A stretch of 64,000 nucleotides of DNA from an uncultured Bacteroidales bacterium (GCA_900321715.1 ONXC01000013.1:58804-122803), one strand, 5' to 3'; counted from the first letter of the stretch, positions 35,096 to 44,399 are shown. Translations and numbers: made by a program. The notes: a model not told the origin generated them from the letters alone.

Positions 35096-36028
35096 ATGAT
35101 TGAGACACTTAAAGATACCCGTAATCTTCCGGACAGCGCCCTCCAGGAGCTTCTGGAGAGCCCCAGCGCCGCCCTGGCGCAGGAGCTTAAGGACACGGCG
35201 CGGGAAGTGTGTCTCAAGGTAAAAGGGCCGGAGGTCCTTATCCGTGCGCTTATCGAATGGAGCAATCTGTGCCGCAATGACTGCCTTTACTGCGGCATAA
35301 GGCGCTCAAGGGCGGGCGTCCCCCGCTATTCCCTCTCCCCGGAAGAGATCCTTCAGTGCTGTGAGGCAGCCTGGAAAGACGGCGTTCCCACCTTCGTGCT
35401 TCAGGGCGGGGAGAACCCCGCCGCGGCTGAAGGCCTCATCCCCACGGTAAGGGAAATCCGGAGGCGCTATCCATCGGCCGCAATAACCCTGTCCCTTGGA
35501 GAGCTTCCCTTTGAGCTCTATGCCGCCTTCAAGGAAGCCGGCGCCAACAGATACCTCCTTAGGCACGAAACCGCAAATCCTGAGCATTACGCCAGCCTCC
35601 ACCCCGCAGGAATGCGGTTGGAAAGCCGCCTGGCGTGCATCAGGGAACTTAAACGCCTTGGCTACGAAACCGGCATGGGAATGATGGTTGGAAGCCCCGG
35701 GCAAACCACGGAGGACCTTGTGCAGGACCTCCGGCTTATGCAGGAGATAGGCCCGCATATGATAGGTATCGGCCCATTCATCCCTCAGGACGGTACTCCC
35801 TTTGAGAACTGCCCGGCCGGAAGCGTGGAGACAACCCTAAGGCTCATAGCCATCCTGAGGCTTATGTTCCCTCAGGCTAATATCCCCGCCACAACGGCCC
35901 TTGCAACGCTTCTTCCCGGCGGAAAGCAGGCCGGAATCCAGGCGGGAGCAAATGTAATAATGAATGTGTATACGCCCCTTACGGAGCGCAAAAAATATGA
36001 CCTTTATAAAGGAAAGACAGATGTATAA
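35096..36028 (+). CDS. hydE: [FeFe]-hydrogenase maturase HydE
   Basis: 310 residues. Radical SAM motif CRNDCLYCG (C-x3-C-x2-C), followed by GGENP and later segments RYLLRHETANPEHY and GIGPFIPQDGTPF typical of HydE. It helps build the diiron subcluster of the H-cluster in the cytoplasm using S-adenosylmethionine. The gene is the first of hydE-hydG-hydF and its stop overlaps the hydG start by 8 bases. The start at 35096 is chosen from the promoter; an upstream ATG at 35066 would precede the promoter's transcription start. Confidence 0.93.
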   Translation: MIETLKDTRNLPDSALQELLESPSAALAQELKDTAREVCLKVKGPEVLIRALIEWSNLCRNDCLYCGIRRSRAGVPRYSLSPEEILQCCEAAWKDGVPTFVLQGGENPAAAEGLIPTVREIRRRYPSAAITLSLGELPFELYAAFKEAGANRYLLRHETANPEHYASLHPAGMRLESRLACIRELKRLGYETGMGMMVGSPGQTTEDLVQDLRLMQEIGPHMIGIGPFIPQDGTPFENCPAGSVETTLRLIAILRLMFPQANIPATTALATLLPGGKQAGIQAGANVIMNVYTPLTERKKYDLYKGKTDV

Positions 36029-37436
36029 TCCTTCATCACCATACGCACAGGAATTCATAGACCATGAGGAGATTCTGGACAGTCTCCAGGAGGCGGAAAA
36101 GGAAAGCCGTAACCCGGAAAGGGTGGCCCAAATCCTAGAGAAGGCGGCTCTTCTAAAGGGCCTTACCCACCGTGAGGCCGCAATCCTCATGGACTGCAAT
36201 GACCCCGCCCTGGAAGAAAAGATCTATGCCCTTGCCGCAAGTATCAAGCAGCGCTTTTACGGCAACCGCATAGTGCTGTTTGCCCCGCTGTACCTTTCAA
36301 ACTACTGCGTGAACGGCTGCGTATACTGCCCCTACCACTATAAGAACAAGTCTATTCCCCGCCGGAAACTCTCCCAGGAGGAGATTGCGGCGGAAGTGCG
36401 GGCGCTTATCCGCACCGGCCACAAGAGGCTTGCCGTAGAAGCCGGGGAAGATCCCGTAAATAACCCCCTGGAGTATATCCTGGAGTCCATCAAAACCATT
36501 TACTCCGTGAGCGAGGGCGGCAATTCCATCCGCCGCGTGAACGTGAACATTGCAGCAACGGACGTAGAGAGTTATCGTAAACTGAAGGCTGCGGGAATCG
36601 GCACATATATCCTCTTCCAGGAAACCTACAACAGGGAGCAGTACCTGAAGCTCCACCCCACGGGCCCCAAGAGCAATTACGAGTGGCACACTGAGGCCAT
36701 GGACCGCGCCCAGGAAGGCGGCTGCGACGACGTAGGGATTGGCGTACTATTCGGCCTTTCCGGTTACCGTTATGAACTTGTGGGGCTCCTCATGCACGCA
36801 GAGCACCTTGAAGCGCGTTTTGGCGTTGGGCCGCATACCATAAGCGTTCCCCGTATCTGCCCCGCAGAGGATATCTCCGTGGAAGATTTCAAGGATGCGC
36901 TTCCGGACAACATCTTCCGGAAACTGGTGGCGGTTCTCCGCGTTGCGGTCCCCTACACCGGAATGATAATCTCAACCCGTGAGAGCGCCCGCATGAGGGA
37001 GCAGCTCCTCCACTGCGGCATTTCCCAGATAAGCGGCGGGTCCCGCACAAGCGTCGGCGGCTACACCACCGTTGAGCGCCACGACGAAACAGCCCAGTTT
37101 GACATTGCCGATACCCGCCCGCTGGACAGCGTCGTGCGCTGGCTCCTGGAGAACGACCACATCCCCTCCTTCTGCACCGCCTGCTACCGCGAAGGCCGCA
37201 CCGGAGACCGCTTCATGAGCCTCTGTAAGAGCGGAAAAATCGGCCTTTGCTGCACGCCAAACGCACTTATGACGCTTAAGGAGTACCTGATGGACTACGC
37301 CTCCCCGGAAACGCGCGCCGCCGGCGAGGCCCTCATAGAGAAGTCTTTGGCCGATATCCCCCTTGAGCGCACCCGTGAGATAACCGTCCGCCACCTCAAG
37401 GAGATTGAGGAAGGCGCAAGGGATTTTAGATTTTAA
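36021..37436 (+). CDS. hydG: [FeFe]-hydrogenase maturase HydG
   Basis: 471 residues, the usual HydG length. The radical SAM site is CVNGCVYCPYH (C-x3-C-x2-C). The C-terminal extension FCTACYREGRTGDRFMSLCKSGKIGLCC gives the second iron-sulphur site (C-x2-C...C). It splits tyrosine to p-cresol, CO and CN- and delivers an Fe(CO)(CN) unit for the H-cluster. Start at 36021 overlaps hydE by 8 bases; hydF follows 3 bases after the stop. Confidence 0.96.
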   Translation: MYNPSSPYAQEFIDHEEILDSLQEAEKESRNPERVAQILEKAALLKGLTHREAAILMDCNDPALEEKIYALAASIKQRFYGNRIVLFAPLYLSNYCVNGCVYCPYHYKNKSIPRRKLSQEEIAAEVRALIRTGHKRLAVEAGEDPVNNPLEYILESIKTIYSVSEGGNSIRRVNVNIAATDVESYRKLKAAGIGTYILFQETYNREQYLKLHPTGPKSNYEWHTEAMDRAQEGGCDDVGIGVLFGLSGYRYELVGLLMHAEHLEARFGVGPHTISVPRICPAEDISVEDFKDALPDNIFRKLVAVLRVAVPYTGMIISTRESARMREQLLHCGISQISGGSRTSVGGYTTVERHDETAQFDIADTRPLDSVVRWLLENDHIPSFCTACYREGRTGDRFMSLCKSGKIGLCCTPNALMTLKEYLMDYASPETRAAGEALIEKSLADIPLERTREITVRHLKEIEEGARDFRF

Positions 37437-37439
37437 GGT

Positions 37440-38468
37440 ATGGAACGCATCCACATAGCGGTCATCGGCCCTGTAAACAGCGGAAAATCATCGCTTGTCA
37501 ATGCTCTTTGCGGGCAGGAAGTCTCCCTTGTGAGCCCTGTTGCCGGCACCACCACAGACCCCGTAAGAAAGGCCGTGGAGCTGCCGGGTATCGGCCCTTC
37601 AATCATCATTGACACCCCCGGTCTGGAGGACAGCACCACCCTTGGCCCTGAACGCATGCGACGTACCCTCTCCGCTCTTGATGAGGCCGATATTGCCGTA
37701 GCGCTGCCGCCATTTCCTAAGATTGATGCCGATATCCCAGTGGTCAACTACACACCTGGAGAATCCATAGAATCCCTTCTGGAGCGTATCAGAAAGGCAC
37801 TTCCAAAGGAGGAGGAGAATTTTCTCACCGGAAACCTTGTGAAAGCCTCAGACAAGGTGCTGCTTGTGATGCCCCAGGACTCCGAGGCCCCCAAAGGCAG
37901 GATAATCCTCCCGCAGGTACAGGTCCTCAGGGAACTTCTGGACCGCGGATGCATCCCCGTGTGCTGCACTCCGGAGAGCCTCCCCGAAGCCATCAAAATG
38001 GCACCTGACCTTGTGATTACGGACTCCCAGGTGTTTGCAGCCGTCAATTCGGCAATTCCTGCCGGCACTCCCCTCACCTCTTTTTCAGTTCTTCTTGCCG
38101 GCGCCAAAGGAGACATAAAAACCTATGTGGAAGGTGCCAGGGCCATTGAAAGCCTCAAAGACGGGGACAGGGTCCTCATAGCCGAAGCCTGCACCCACGT
38201 CCCGGACTCCGAGGATATCGGCCGGGTAAAAATCCCCGCACTCCTAAGGAAAAGGGCCCGTGTAGAGGTTGAGATTGCCGCCGGGAATGACTTCCCTGAG
38301 GATCTTGAAGGCTATTCCCTCATTATTCACTGCGGAGCCTGCGTTGCCGGCCGCCATCTGGTACAGTCCCGCATAAAAAAGGCACTCCGCAAGGGAGTGC
38401 CAATCACTAACTACGGTATAGCCATTGCGGCCTTACAGGGTATCCTTGGAAGGATTTCCCTGCCTTAG
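37440..38468 (+). CDS. hydF: [FeFe]-hydrogenase maturase HydF with shortened GTPase domain
   Basis: 342 residues; HydF is normally about 400. Walker A GPVNSGKSS, switch AGTTTDP and DTPG are present. After SALDEADIAVAL the sequence passes at once to IPVVNYTPGES; the segment that normally holds N-K-x-D (G4) and the SAL-type G5 motif is missing. The C-terminal scaffold part is complete: ACTHVP...HCGAC provides the cluster-binding cysteines and histidine, and PITNYGIAIA is near the end. It carries the diiron precursor to HydA. The 3' end overlaps hydC, which lies on the other strand, by 4 bases. Confidence 0.9.
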   Translation: MERIHIAVIGPVNSGKSSLVNALCGQEVSLVSPVAGTTTDPVRKAVELPGIGPSIIIDTPGLEDSTTLGPERMRRTLSALDEADIAVALPPFPKIDADIPVVNYTPGESIESLLERIRKALPKEEENFLTGNLVKASDKVLLVMPQDSEAPKGRIILPQVQVLRELLDRGCIPVCCTPESLPEAIKMAPDLVITDSQVFAAVNSAIPAGTPLTSFSVLLAGAKGDIKTYVEGARAIESLKDGDRVLIAEACTHVPDSEDIGRVKIPALLRKRARVEVEIAAGNDFPEDLEGYSLIIHCGACVAGRHLVQSRIKKALRKGVPITNYGIAIAALQGILGRISLP

Positions 38469-38935
38469 GCGTCAAATTCCGCTATGATCTTCTTTATGTC
38501 GGAGGGGTTGAGCCTGCCGTAGACTTTCTCGCCTATGGTTGCTACCGGGGCAAGGCCGCAGGCGCCAACGCAGCGGAGGCAGTCCAGGGAGAACTTGCCG
38601 TCCGGGGTGGTCTCCCCTACCTCAATTCCAAGCACCCTTTTGAATTCCTCCAGCACCTTGTCTGAGCCGCGCACGTAGCAGGCCGTTCCAAGGCACACGG
38701 AAACGGGATATTTTCCCTTGGGCACCATTGAGAAGAAAGAATAGAACGTCACCACGCCGTACACCTTTGATGCGGGGATGCCAAGTTCACGGGCAATCAC
38801 CCTCTGGACTTCCTCAGGAAGGTATCCAAGGGTGTTCTGGCACTCGTGAAGGATGCTGATGAGTTCACCGGGATCATTATTAAATTTCCGGCAGATGACC
38901 TCCACCTGACGGAGAGCTTCACATGATACTTTCAT
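38465..38935 (-). CDS. hydC: Electron-bifurcating [FeFe]-hydrogenase subunit C (NuoE-like)
   Basis: 156 residues, thioredoxin-like [2Fe-2S] fold of the NuoE family. Ligand cysteines appear as CLGTACYVRG and later CLRCVGACGLAP. HydC passes electrons between the flavin subunit HydB and the rest of the complex. Last gene of the order hydB-hydA-hydC, 5 bases after hydA. Confidence 0.93.
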   Translation of the reverse strand: MKVSCEALRQVEVICRKFNNDPGELISILHECQNTLGYLPEEVQRVIARELGIPASKVYGVVTFYSFFSMVPKGKYPVSVCLGTACYVRGSDKVLEEFKRVLGIEVGETTPDGKFSLDCLRCVGACGLAPVATIGEKVYGRLNPSDIKKIIAEFDA

Positions 38936-38940
38936 AACTT

Positions 38941-40701
38941 CTACTTGATGCTTTTGTCAAAATAACGGGTATGGAGGAGTTTCTCTGAAAGCTCTCCCAG
39001 GGGCTCCCCAAGGTAAACTTTATACAGCTGCTGGATATCCGGGTTCTCATGGCTCTTGCGGATGGGCTTGCCTTCATCCTCACGGTAGATGGCACGTGCG
39101 CGGGCCTTCAGGACCTCCACATTGCCGTGGTGGTAGGGCTGTCCTGCGCCGCCAATACAGCCGCCAGGGCATGCCATGATCTCTACCACGTGGTAATTCA
39201 GCTCACCTGAACGGAGCTTATCCATAAGGTAACGGGCATTGCCAAGGGTATGGGCAACGCACACCTTCAGGGCAAAGCCGTTAAGGTCTATTGTTGCCTC
39301 CTTGATGCCATCAAGGCCGCGTACATCAGTGAATTCCAGCCTGGGCAGGGTCTTTCCGGTGTACACCTCATACACTGTACGGAGGGCTGCCTCCATCACG
39401 CCGCCCGTTGCTCCAAAGATGGCACCGGCACCTGAAGATTCTCCCATGGGGGTATCAAAATCAGTGTCAGGAAGGCTCTTGAAGTCAATATTCGAGCGCT
39501 TGATAAGGCGCGCAAGCTCACGGGTGGAGATAGAGTAATCAACATCCGGATTTCCGTTAACGGAGAATTCCTCACGCTCGCACTCATATTTCTTTGCAAG
39601 GCAGGGCATGATGGACACCACCACCAGCTTCTCACGCGGAATACCCATCTTCTGAGCCCAGTAGTTCTTTGCAATTGCGCCAAACATCTGGGCCGGGGAT
39701 TTGGCCGATGAAGGATACTCCAGAAGATCCGGATAGTTGTGCTCATAGAAGTTCACCCATGCTGGGCAGCAGGAAGTCATGATGGGAAGCTTCACGCCCT
39801 TGTCCCCGCCAAGGAAGGCCTTGAGGCGGTGAAGGATCTCTGCGCCCTCCTCCATGATGGTGAGGTCTGCGGCAAAGTCAGTGTCAAACACATAGTCAAA
39901 GCCAAGGTAGCGCAGTGATGTTGCAAGCTTTCCAGTAACAATTGTTCCGGGCTCCATGCCGAATTCCTCGCCAAGGGCCACGCGCACTGCAGGAGCGGGC
40001 TGGGCAATCACAATCTTTTCAGGGTTGCAGAGGTCGTCCAGCAGCCTGTCAGTATTGTCACGCTCAGTAAGGGCGCCGGTAGGGCAAACCGCAACGCACT
40101 GGCCGCAGTATGTACAGTCAGTGTCCTTGAACATGCGGTCAAAGGTGGGAGCGATTGTGGTTTCAAAGCCACGGCGAACGGCACCAAGCACACCCACGGT
40201 CTGGACCTGGTTGCACACTGTCTCGCAGCGGCGGCACAGGATGCACTTGTCCATGTTGCGGGTGATGGCCGCAGTCTCCTCCTTCTTCCTCACACTCTGC
40301 TCTCCCTTGTAGGTCATCCTGCGGATATTGAAGCGGGTAACCAGCTTCTGGAGCTCGCAGTCATTGCACTTGGGGCAGGTAAGGCAGTCGTTGGGGTGGT
40401 CGGAGAGAATAAGCTCAGCCACGGTCTTACGGGCACGCACAACGCGTGCGGAATTGGTCCTCACCACCATTCCTTCCATCACCTGGGTGGCGCAGGAAGG
40501 GGCCAGGTTGCGCCTTCCCTCAACCTCCACTACGCATATGCGGCAGGAGGCCGGAGAATTCTTCACGCAGGTGCCCTTCAGGTCCATATGACAGAGGGCG
40601 GGGATATTTATGCCGATACTTGCGGCCGCGTCAAGGACGGTTGTTCCTTTGGGCACGCTTACGGCCCTGTTATCTATAGTTAGGGTAATCATATTTTCCA
40701 T
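38941..40701 (-). CDS. hydA: [FeFe]-hydrogenase catalytic subunit HydA
   Basis: 586 residues. N-terminal [2Fe-2S] plant-type domain (CHMDLKGTC...CRIC), a His-Cys [4Fe-4S] site (HPNDCLTCPKCNDC), two bacterial ferredoxin sites (CILCRRCETVC, CTYCGQCVAVCP), and the H-cluster domain with TSCCPAWVNFYE, MPCLAKKYE and MACPGGCIGGAG. This layout is that of the trimeric HydABC enzyme, which couples NADH and reduced ferredoxin to H2 formation (or the reverse). Cytoplasmic. The maturase genes hydEGF face it on the other strand. Confidence 0.96.
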   Translation of the reverse strand: MENMITLTIDNRAVSVPKGTTVLDAAASIGINIPALCHMDLKGTCVKNSPASCRICVVEVEGRRNLAPSCATQVMEGMVVRTNSARVVRARKTVAELILSDHPNDCLTCPKCNDCELQKLVTRFNIRRMTYKGEQSVRKKEETAAITRNMDKCILCRRCETVCNQVQTVGVLGAVRRGFETTIAPTFDRMFKDTDCTYCGQCVAVCPTGALTERDNTDRLLDDLCNPEKIVIAQPAPAVRVALGEEFGMEPGTIVTGKLATSLRYLGFDYVFDTDFAADLTIMEEGAEILHRLKAFLGGDKGVKLPIMTSCCPAWVNFYEHNYPDLLEYPSSAKSPAQMFGAIAKNYWAQKMGIPREKLVVVSIMPCLAKKYECEREEFSVNGNPDVDYSISTRELARLIKRSNIDFKSLPDTDFDTPMGESSGAGAIFGATGGVMEAALRTVYEVYTGKTLPRLEFTDVRGLDGIKEATIDLNGFALKVCVAHTLGNARYLMDKLRSGELNYHVVEIMACPGGCIGGAGQPYHHGNVEVLKARARAIYREDEGKPIRKSHENPDIQQLYKVYLGEPLGELSEKLLHTRYFDKSIK

Positions 40702-40712
40702 AGCGTGCGGGA

Positions 40713-42584
40713 TTAAATCACTTTAATTGCTCCAAACTTACACCTGGACAGGCACATTCCGCAGCGGATGCACTTCTCAGGGTTAATCACAAACGGCTTG
40801 CGTACCTCTCCTGCAATAGCCTCGGCGGGGCATCCGCGCGCACATGCGCTGCAGCCCTTACAGAGGTCCGGATCTATGGAGTAAGTAAGGAGGGCCTTGC
40901 ACTTATGGGCACGGCACACGTGGTCACGCACGTGCTCCTCATACTCATCGCGGAAGTTTGCAAGAGTGGAGAGCACGGGGTTGGGGGAAGTCTGGCCAAG
41001 GCCGCAGAGGGCTGTGTCCTTGATAACCTTTGCAAGATTCTCCAGGGTGTCTATATCCTCCATGGTTCCCCTGCCCTGGGTAATCTTATCCAGGATTTCC
41101 AGCATACGGCGGTTGCCAATGCGGCACGGGGTGCACTTTCCGCAGCTCTCGTCCACGGTGAATTCCAGGAAGAACTTTGCAACGGACACCATGCAGTCGT
41201 CCTCGTCCATCACTATCATACCGCCGGAGCCCATCATGGAGCCCGCCGCGGCAAGGGATTCGTAGTCGATGGGGATATCAAGGTGCTTTTCCGTGAGGCA
41301 GCCACCGGAAGGACCGCCGGTCTGGACGGCCTTGAATTTCTTGCCGCCCTTCACGCCGCCGCCAATGTCGTAGATTATCTCACGGAGGGTTGTACCCATG
41401 GGAACCTCTATGAGGCCAACGTTATTGATCTTTCCGGCAAGGGCGAACACCTTGGTGCCCTTGGATTTTTCAGTGCCGATAGAAGCGAACCACTGAGGGC
41501 CCTTGGTGAGGATGACGGGAACGTTTGCCAGGGTCTCAACGTTGTTCACGTTGGTGGGATTGCCAAAGTAACCTGCCTCTGCGGGGAACGGGGGCTTGAG
41601 GGTGGGCTCACCACGCTTTCCTTCCATGGAATGGATGAGGGCGGTTTCCTCACCGCACACGAACGCGCCGGCGCCGTAGCGGATCTCTATGTCAAAGTCA
41701 AAGCCTGTTCCAAGGATGTTCTTTCCAAGGAGGCCCAGTTCACGGGCCTGGCCGATAGCAACCTTCAGACGGTGCACCGCCAGGGGGTATTCGGCCCTTA
41801 TATATATAAGGCCATGGTGGGCGTTGATGCAGTAGCCGCATATCATCATGGCTTCAATCACGGAGCCCGGGTCTCCCTCCATGATGGAGCGGTCCATGAA
41901 TGCACCGGGGTCTCCTTCATCGGCATTACAAACTACGTATTTATCCGGGGCGTCAAACTTACGGGCAATTTCCCACTTCACTCCGGTGGGGAAACCTGCG
42001 CCGCCGCGGCCACGGAGGCCGGAGGCCTTTATATCGGCCAGAACCTCAAGGCTGTCCCTCTGGAGACTCTGAGCCAGGGCCTTGTATCCGTCACGGGCAA
42101 TGTATTCACGGATGTCCTCCGGATTGATGAAACCGCAGTTACGGAGCGCCACGCGCAGCTGCTTGCGGTAGAAGTTCATGTGCTTGGAGTCTGAGATGTG
42201 CTCTCCGGTTGCGGGATCCTGATAGAGGAGACGCTCCACCTTCTGTCCGCCGATAATATGGGAAGTGACTATCTCCTCCACATCATCCGGACGTACGGAT
42301 GTGTAGAAGGTGTTGTCCGGGATAATCTTCACGATGGGGCCTTTCTCGCAGAATCCAAAGCAGCCGGGAACAATCACGTCCACTTTGTCGGCAATGCCAT
42401 GGGCCTGAAGCGAAGCGTGGAAATTCTCAACGATCTTTGCGCTTTCGGAGGCCTTACAGCCGGTACCGCCGCAGCAAAGGATCTGAAGCCGGGGCGTTCC
42501 GGTGTAATTATCCTCCCTGACAGACAGCGCCTTAAGGGCTTCCTGTCTGATGCCTTCAAGGGCATCTGGTGAGTTTATGATCAT
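40713..42584 (-). CDS. hydB: Electron-bifurcating [FeFe]-hydrogenase subunit B (NuoF-like)
   Basis: 623 residues from the ATG at 42584; a longer open frame to 43115 runs antisense through another gene and is not used. Parts in order: an N-terminal thioredoxin-like [2Fe-2S] domain (CCGGTGCKAS, GCFGFC), FMN/NADH-binding domain (LRGRGGAGFPTGVKWE, CNADEGDPGAF, GAFVCGEETAL), SLBB region, a [4Fe-4S] site (ESCGKCTPCRIG), and two C-terminal ferredoxin sites (CKGCSACARGCP, CIRCGMCLSRC). It holds the flavin where electrons from NADH enter or leave. First gene of hydBAC. Confidence 0.96.
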   Translation of the reverse strand: MIINSPDALEGIRQEALKALSVREDNYTGTPRLQILCCGGTGCKASESAKIVENFHASLQAHGIADKVDVIVPGCFGFCEKGPIVKIIPDNTFYTSVRPDDVEEIVTSHIIGGQKVERLLYQDPATGEHISDSKHMNFYRKQLRVALRNCGFINPEDIREYIARDGYKALAQSLQRDSLEVLADIKASGLRGRGGAGFPTGVKWEIARKFDAPDKYVVCNADEGDPGAFMDRSIMEGDPGSVIEAMMICGYCINAHHGLIYIRAEYPLAVHRLKVAIGQARELGLLGKNILGTGFDFDIEIRYGAGAFVCGEETALIHSMEGKRGEPTLKPPFPAEAGYFGNPTNVNNVETLANVPVILTKGPQWFASIGTEKSKGTKVFALAGKINNVGLIEVPMGTTLREIIYDIGGGVKGGKKFKAVQTGGPSGGCLTEKHLDIPIDYESLAAAGSMMGSGGMIVMDEDDCMVSVAKFFLEFTVDESCGKCTPCRIGNRRMLEILDKITQGRGTMEDIDTLENLAKVIKDTALCGLGQTSPNPVLSTLANFRDEYEEHVRDHVCRAHKCKALLTYSIDPDLCKGCSACARGCPAEAIAGEVRKPFVINPEKCIRCGMCLSRCKFGAIKVI

Positions 42585-42656
42585 TAGTTTCGGGATTTGG
42601 TTATCTTTCAAGCCACTAATATAGGAAGAATTCCGGAAATAATGTAAATTTGCCTT

Positions 42657-43277
42657 ATGAAAAAGATATTCAGCATATTGTTTTTCCTGGCCATGGCAGT
42701 ATCTGCCTATGCCCAGTATGCCACCCCCGCTCTTGCAGAGCGCAAAGGATGCACCATAAAGATTGACGGAGAGAAACTCAGTCATCATGAGGCAGAGCTT
42801 CTCATGTCCAATATCGGCGGAGAGGATTACTCTGCCCAGTGGGCAAAGGCCCGCGGCTGGAGAACCGCCGGTATTTCCATGATAGCGGGCGGCGGAGCCA
42901 TTGCCGCCGGAGGCGCCGTGACGGTTCTCATTGGTGCCCTTACATCGGCCCTTGGCGCCACTGTAGGGGCTGTCGCCGGAGCCACCGTGGGGAGCATCGG
43001 AGGTGAGGAGCAGGCCCAGCAATCGGCCTCGGAGGCTGCTCAGAAAGGTGCCGATGCCGGAAAACCCATCATAAACGGAGGCCTTATCGCTATGGGCCTT
43101 GGCCTTGCCACCCACATTGCCGGTATTCCCCTCACGGTTGTGAACAGCGTCAGGATGAGTAAGCTGGTGGACAGGTACAATGAGGCCAATGAGCCCAGTG
43201 AGACCAAAGAGTCCGGTGAGGTCCTTCTTTCATTTGGAACAACGCGTAACGGCGTAGGTCTTTGCATTAGCTTCTAG
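42657..43277 (+). CDS. Secreted protein with glycine-rich hydrophobic segment, unknown function
   Basis: 206 residues. Signal peptide KKIFSILFFLAMAVSAYAQ. A middle segment (about residues 75-120) is packed with glycine and alanine in a glycine-zipper-like pattern (GGGAIAAGGAVTVLIGALTSALGATVGAVAGATVG), and a second hydrophobic stretch follows near residue 145, so it may insert in a membrane. No family recognised. A TAAATTTG box at 42645-42652 lies only 5 bases before the ATG, so either the mRNA is leaderless or the box is chance. It is divergent from hydB. Confidence 0.65.
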   Translation: MKKIFSILFFLAMAVSAYAQYATPALAERKGCTIKIDGEKLSHHEAELLMSNIGGEDYSAQWAKARGWRTAGISMIAGGGAIAAGGAVTVLIGALTSALGATVGAVAGATVGSIGGEEQAQQSASEAAQKGADAGKPIINGGLIAMGLGLATHIAGIPLTVVNSVRMSKLVDRYNEANEPSETKESGEVLLSFGTTRNGVGLCISF

Positions 43278-43347
43278 TTTCACAAAGATTCCGGAATACA
43301 ATTAATCTTTAAGTTTGTGTTTTTTTCCGTAATTAACCTTAATTATT

Positions 43348-44262
43348 ATGGAAGAAAACACAAATTTTATGTCTGTGGCTCTCTCATGGCTAAGCCACAA
43401 GAGGCAGTACGTTAAAAGATCCACTTACGCCGTCTACTGTAATCACGTCTACTCTCATCTTATCCCCTCCTTTGGCCAAATGACCCGCATCACGGAAAGG
43501 GAGGTCCAGGATTTTGTGGACGGGGAGCTTGAAAGGGGCCGAAGTCTCAAGACGGTGAAGGATGTCCTGGTGGTTCTTAAGATGGTTCTGAGGTTCTGGG
43601 AGAAAAGCGGCGCAGGGCCTGCCGCTAAGATTGACGTGGTGTTCCCAACAAAGAGGGAAAAATCTCAGATCCAGGTGCTTTCCGTTTCCAGCCAGAAACG
43701 GCTCATGGGCTATGTGAGGGAGCATTTTTCTTTCCGGAACCTGGGGATTCTGATATGCCTCAGTTCAGGGCTCAGGATTGGGGAGATCTGTGCGCTCCGC
43801 TGGGCCGATGTTGACCTTGCCGCCGGGGTGATCCGGGTCTGTAAGACCATCCAGAGAATCTACATTGACGGCCACACGGAACTCATTGAGGATGTGCCAA
43901 AGACGGTGAGTTCCATCCGGGAGATTCCTCTTACGCGGGAGCTTGGTGCGTATATGCGGAATCTAAGGAAGCTGGTGATGGCCGATTGGTATGTGGTGTC
44001 CGGCTCCCCCGCCCCGGTTGAGCCGCGGACGTACAGGGCGTATTTCAGGAATCTGATGGCAAATCTTGGGCTTCCTCCTATCCGATTTCATGGGCTGCGG
44101 CACAGTTTTGCTACGCGATGTATTGAGTCAAGGTGTGATTATAAGACAGTTAGCTCTATTCTTGGGCACTCGAATATAAGTACCACTCTGAATCTTTATG
44201 TGCATCCGGATCTGGAGCAGAAACGGCGCTGCATTGATGCCATGGTGAAGTTACTCAAATAA
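43348..44262 (+). CDS. Tyrosine recombinase / integrase
   Basis: 304 residues. N-terminal SAM-like DNA-binding domain (SWLSHKRQYVKRSTYAVYCNHV) and a catalytic domain with the full set: SGLRIGEICALRW (first Arg, about 143), REIPL strand region after a lysine, HGLRHSFATR (His-x2-Arg, about 247-250), LGHSNISTTLNLYVH (His and the nucleophile Tyr, about 284). It is an intact XerC/phage-type recombinase, 180 residues short of large conjugative-element integrases. Directly downstream lies the cassette with the conserved leader and small gene, so it may act on the inverted repeats there; that is inference. Confidence 0.9.
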   Translation: MEENTNFMSVALSWLSHKRQYVKRSTYAVYCNHVYSHLIPSFGQMTRITEREVQDFVDGELERGRSLKTVKDVLVVLKMVLRFWEKSGAGPAAKIDVVFPTKREKSQIQVLSVSSQKRLMGYVREHFSFRNLGILICLSSGLRIGEICALRWADVDLAAGVIRVCKTIQRIYIDGHTELIEDVPKTVSSIREIPLTRELGAYMRNLRKLVMADWYVVSGSPAPVEPRTYRAYFRNLMANLGLPPIRFHGLRHSFATRCIESRCDYKTVSSILGHSNISTTLNLYVHPDLEQKRRCIDAMVKLLK

Positions 44263-44298
44263 GGTGAATTTCTGCTTGCTTTTACTAAAGTAAATTGC

Positions 44299-44306
44299 TA
44301 ACTTCG
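44299..44306 (+). promoter_or_regulatory. Candidate -7 element (taacttcg) of the cassette
   Basis: Same variant -7 box as before nqrA and the nitroreductase gene, 159 bases before the small-protein ATG. It would start a leader transcript holding the hairpin at 44354-44391. Confidence 0.45.
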
Positions 44307-44353
44307 CGACTTGTAAAGTTAGAGATGCGTCACTTATCACTTTTTTTTGAATC

Positions 44354-44391
44354 CTTCACGTCCCTTAGCCACATACTAAGGGCGGGTGAAG
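44354..44391 (+). other. Leader hairpin of cassette A
   Basis: cttcac (44354-44359) and cccttag (44362-44368) pair with ctaaggg (44376-44382) and gtgaag (44386-44391), giving a 13-base-pair stem with a small internal loop, apical loop ccacata. A T-rich tract precedes it. It may attenuate or stabilise the cassette transcript. Its 3' half lies in the block shared with cassette B. Confidence 0.6.
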
Positions 44392-44399
44392 TGCGTTCT
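44369..44399 (+). repeat. 31-base inverted repeat, copy A
   Basis: Identical, on the opposite strand, to 63970-64000 at the window edge; the match may continue beyond the window. It includes the apical loop and 3' arm of the leader hairpin. Confidence 0.9.

Noticed and set aside
40905-42194. Long open frame (429 codons) on the + strand
   Set aside because: It lies wholly antisense to hydB, whose motifs and length are complete; it is a shadow caused by GC-rich codon use.
42585-43115. Upstream extension of hydB
   Set aside because: The added residues are antisense to the secreted glycine-rich protein gene and resemble nothing; the ATG at 42584 gives the expected NuoF-like N-terminus.
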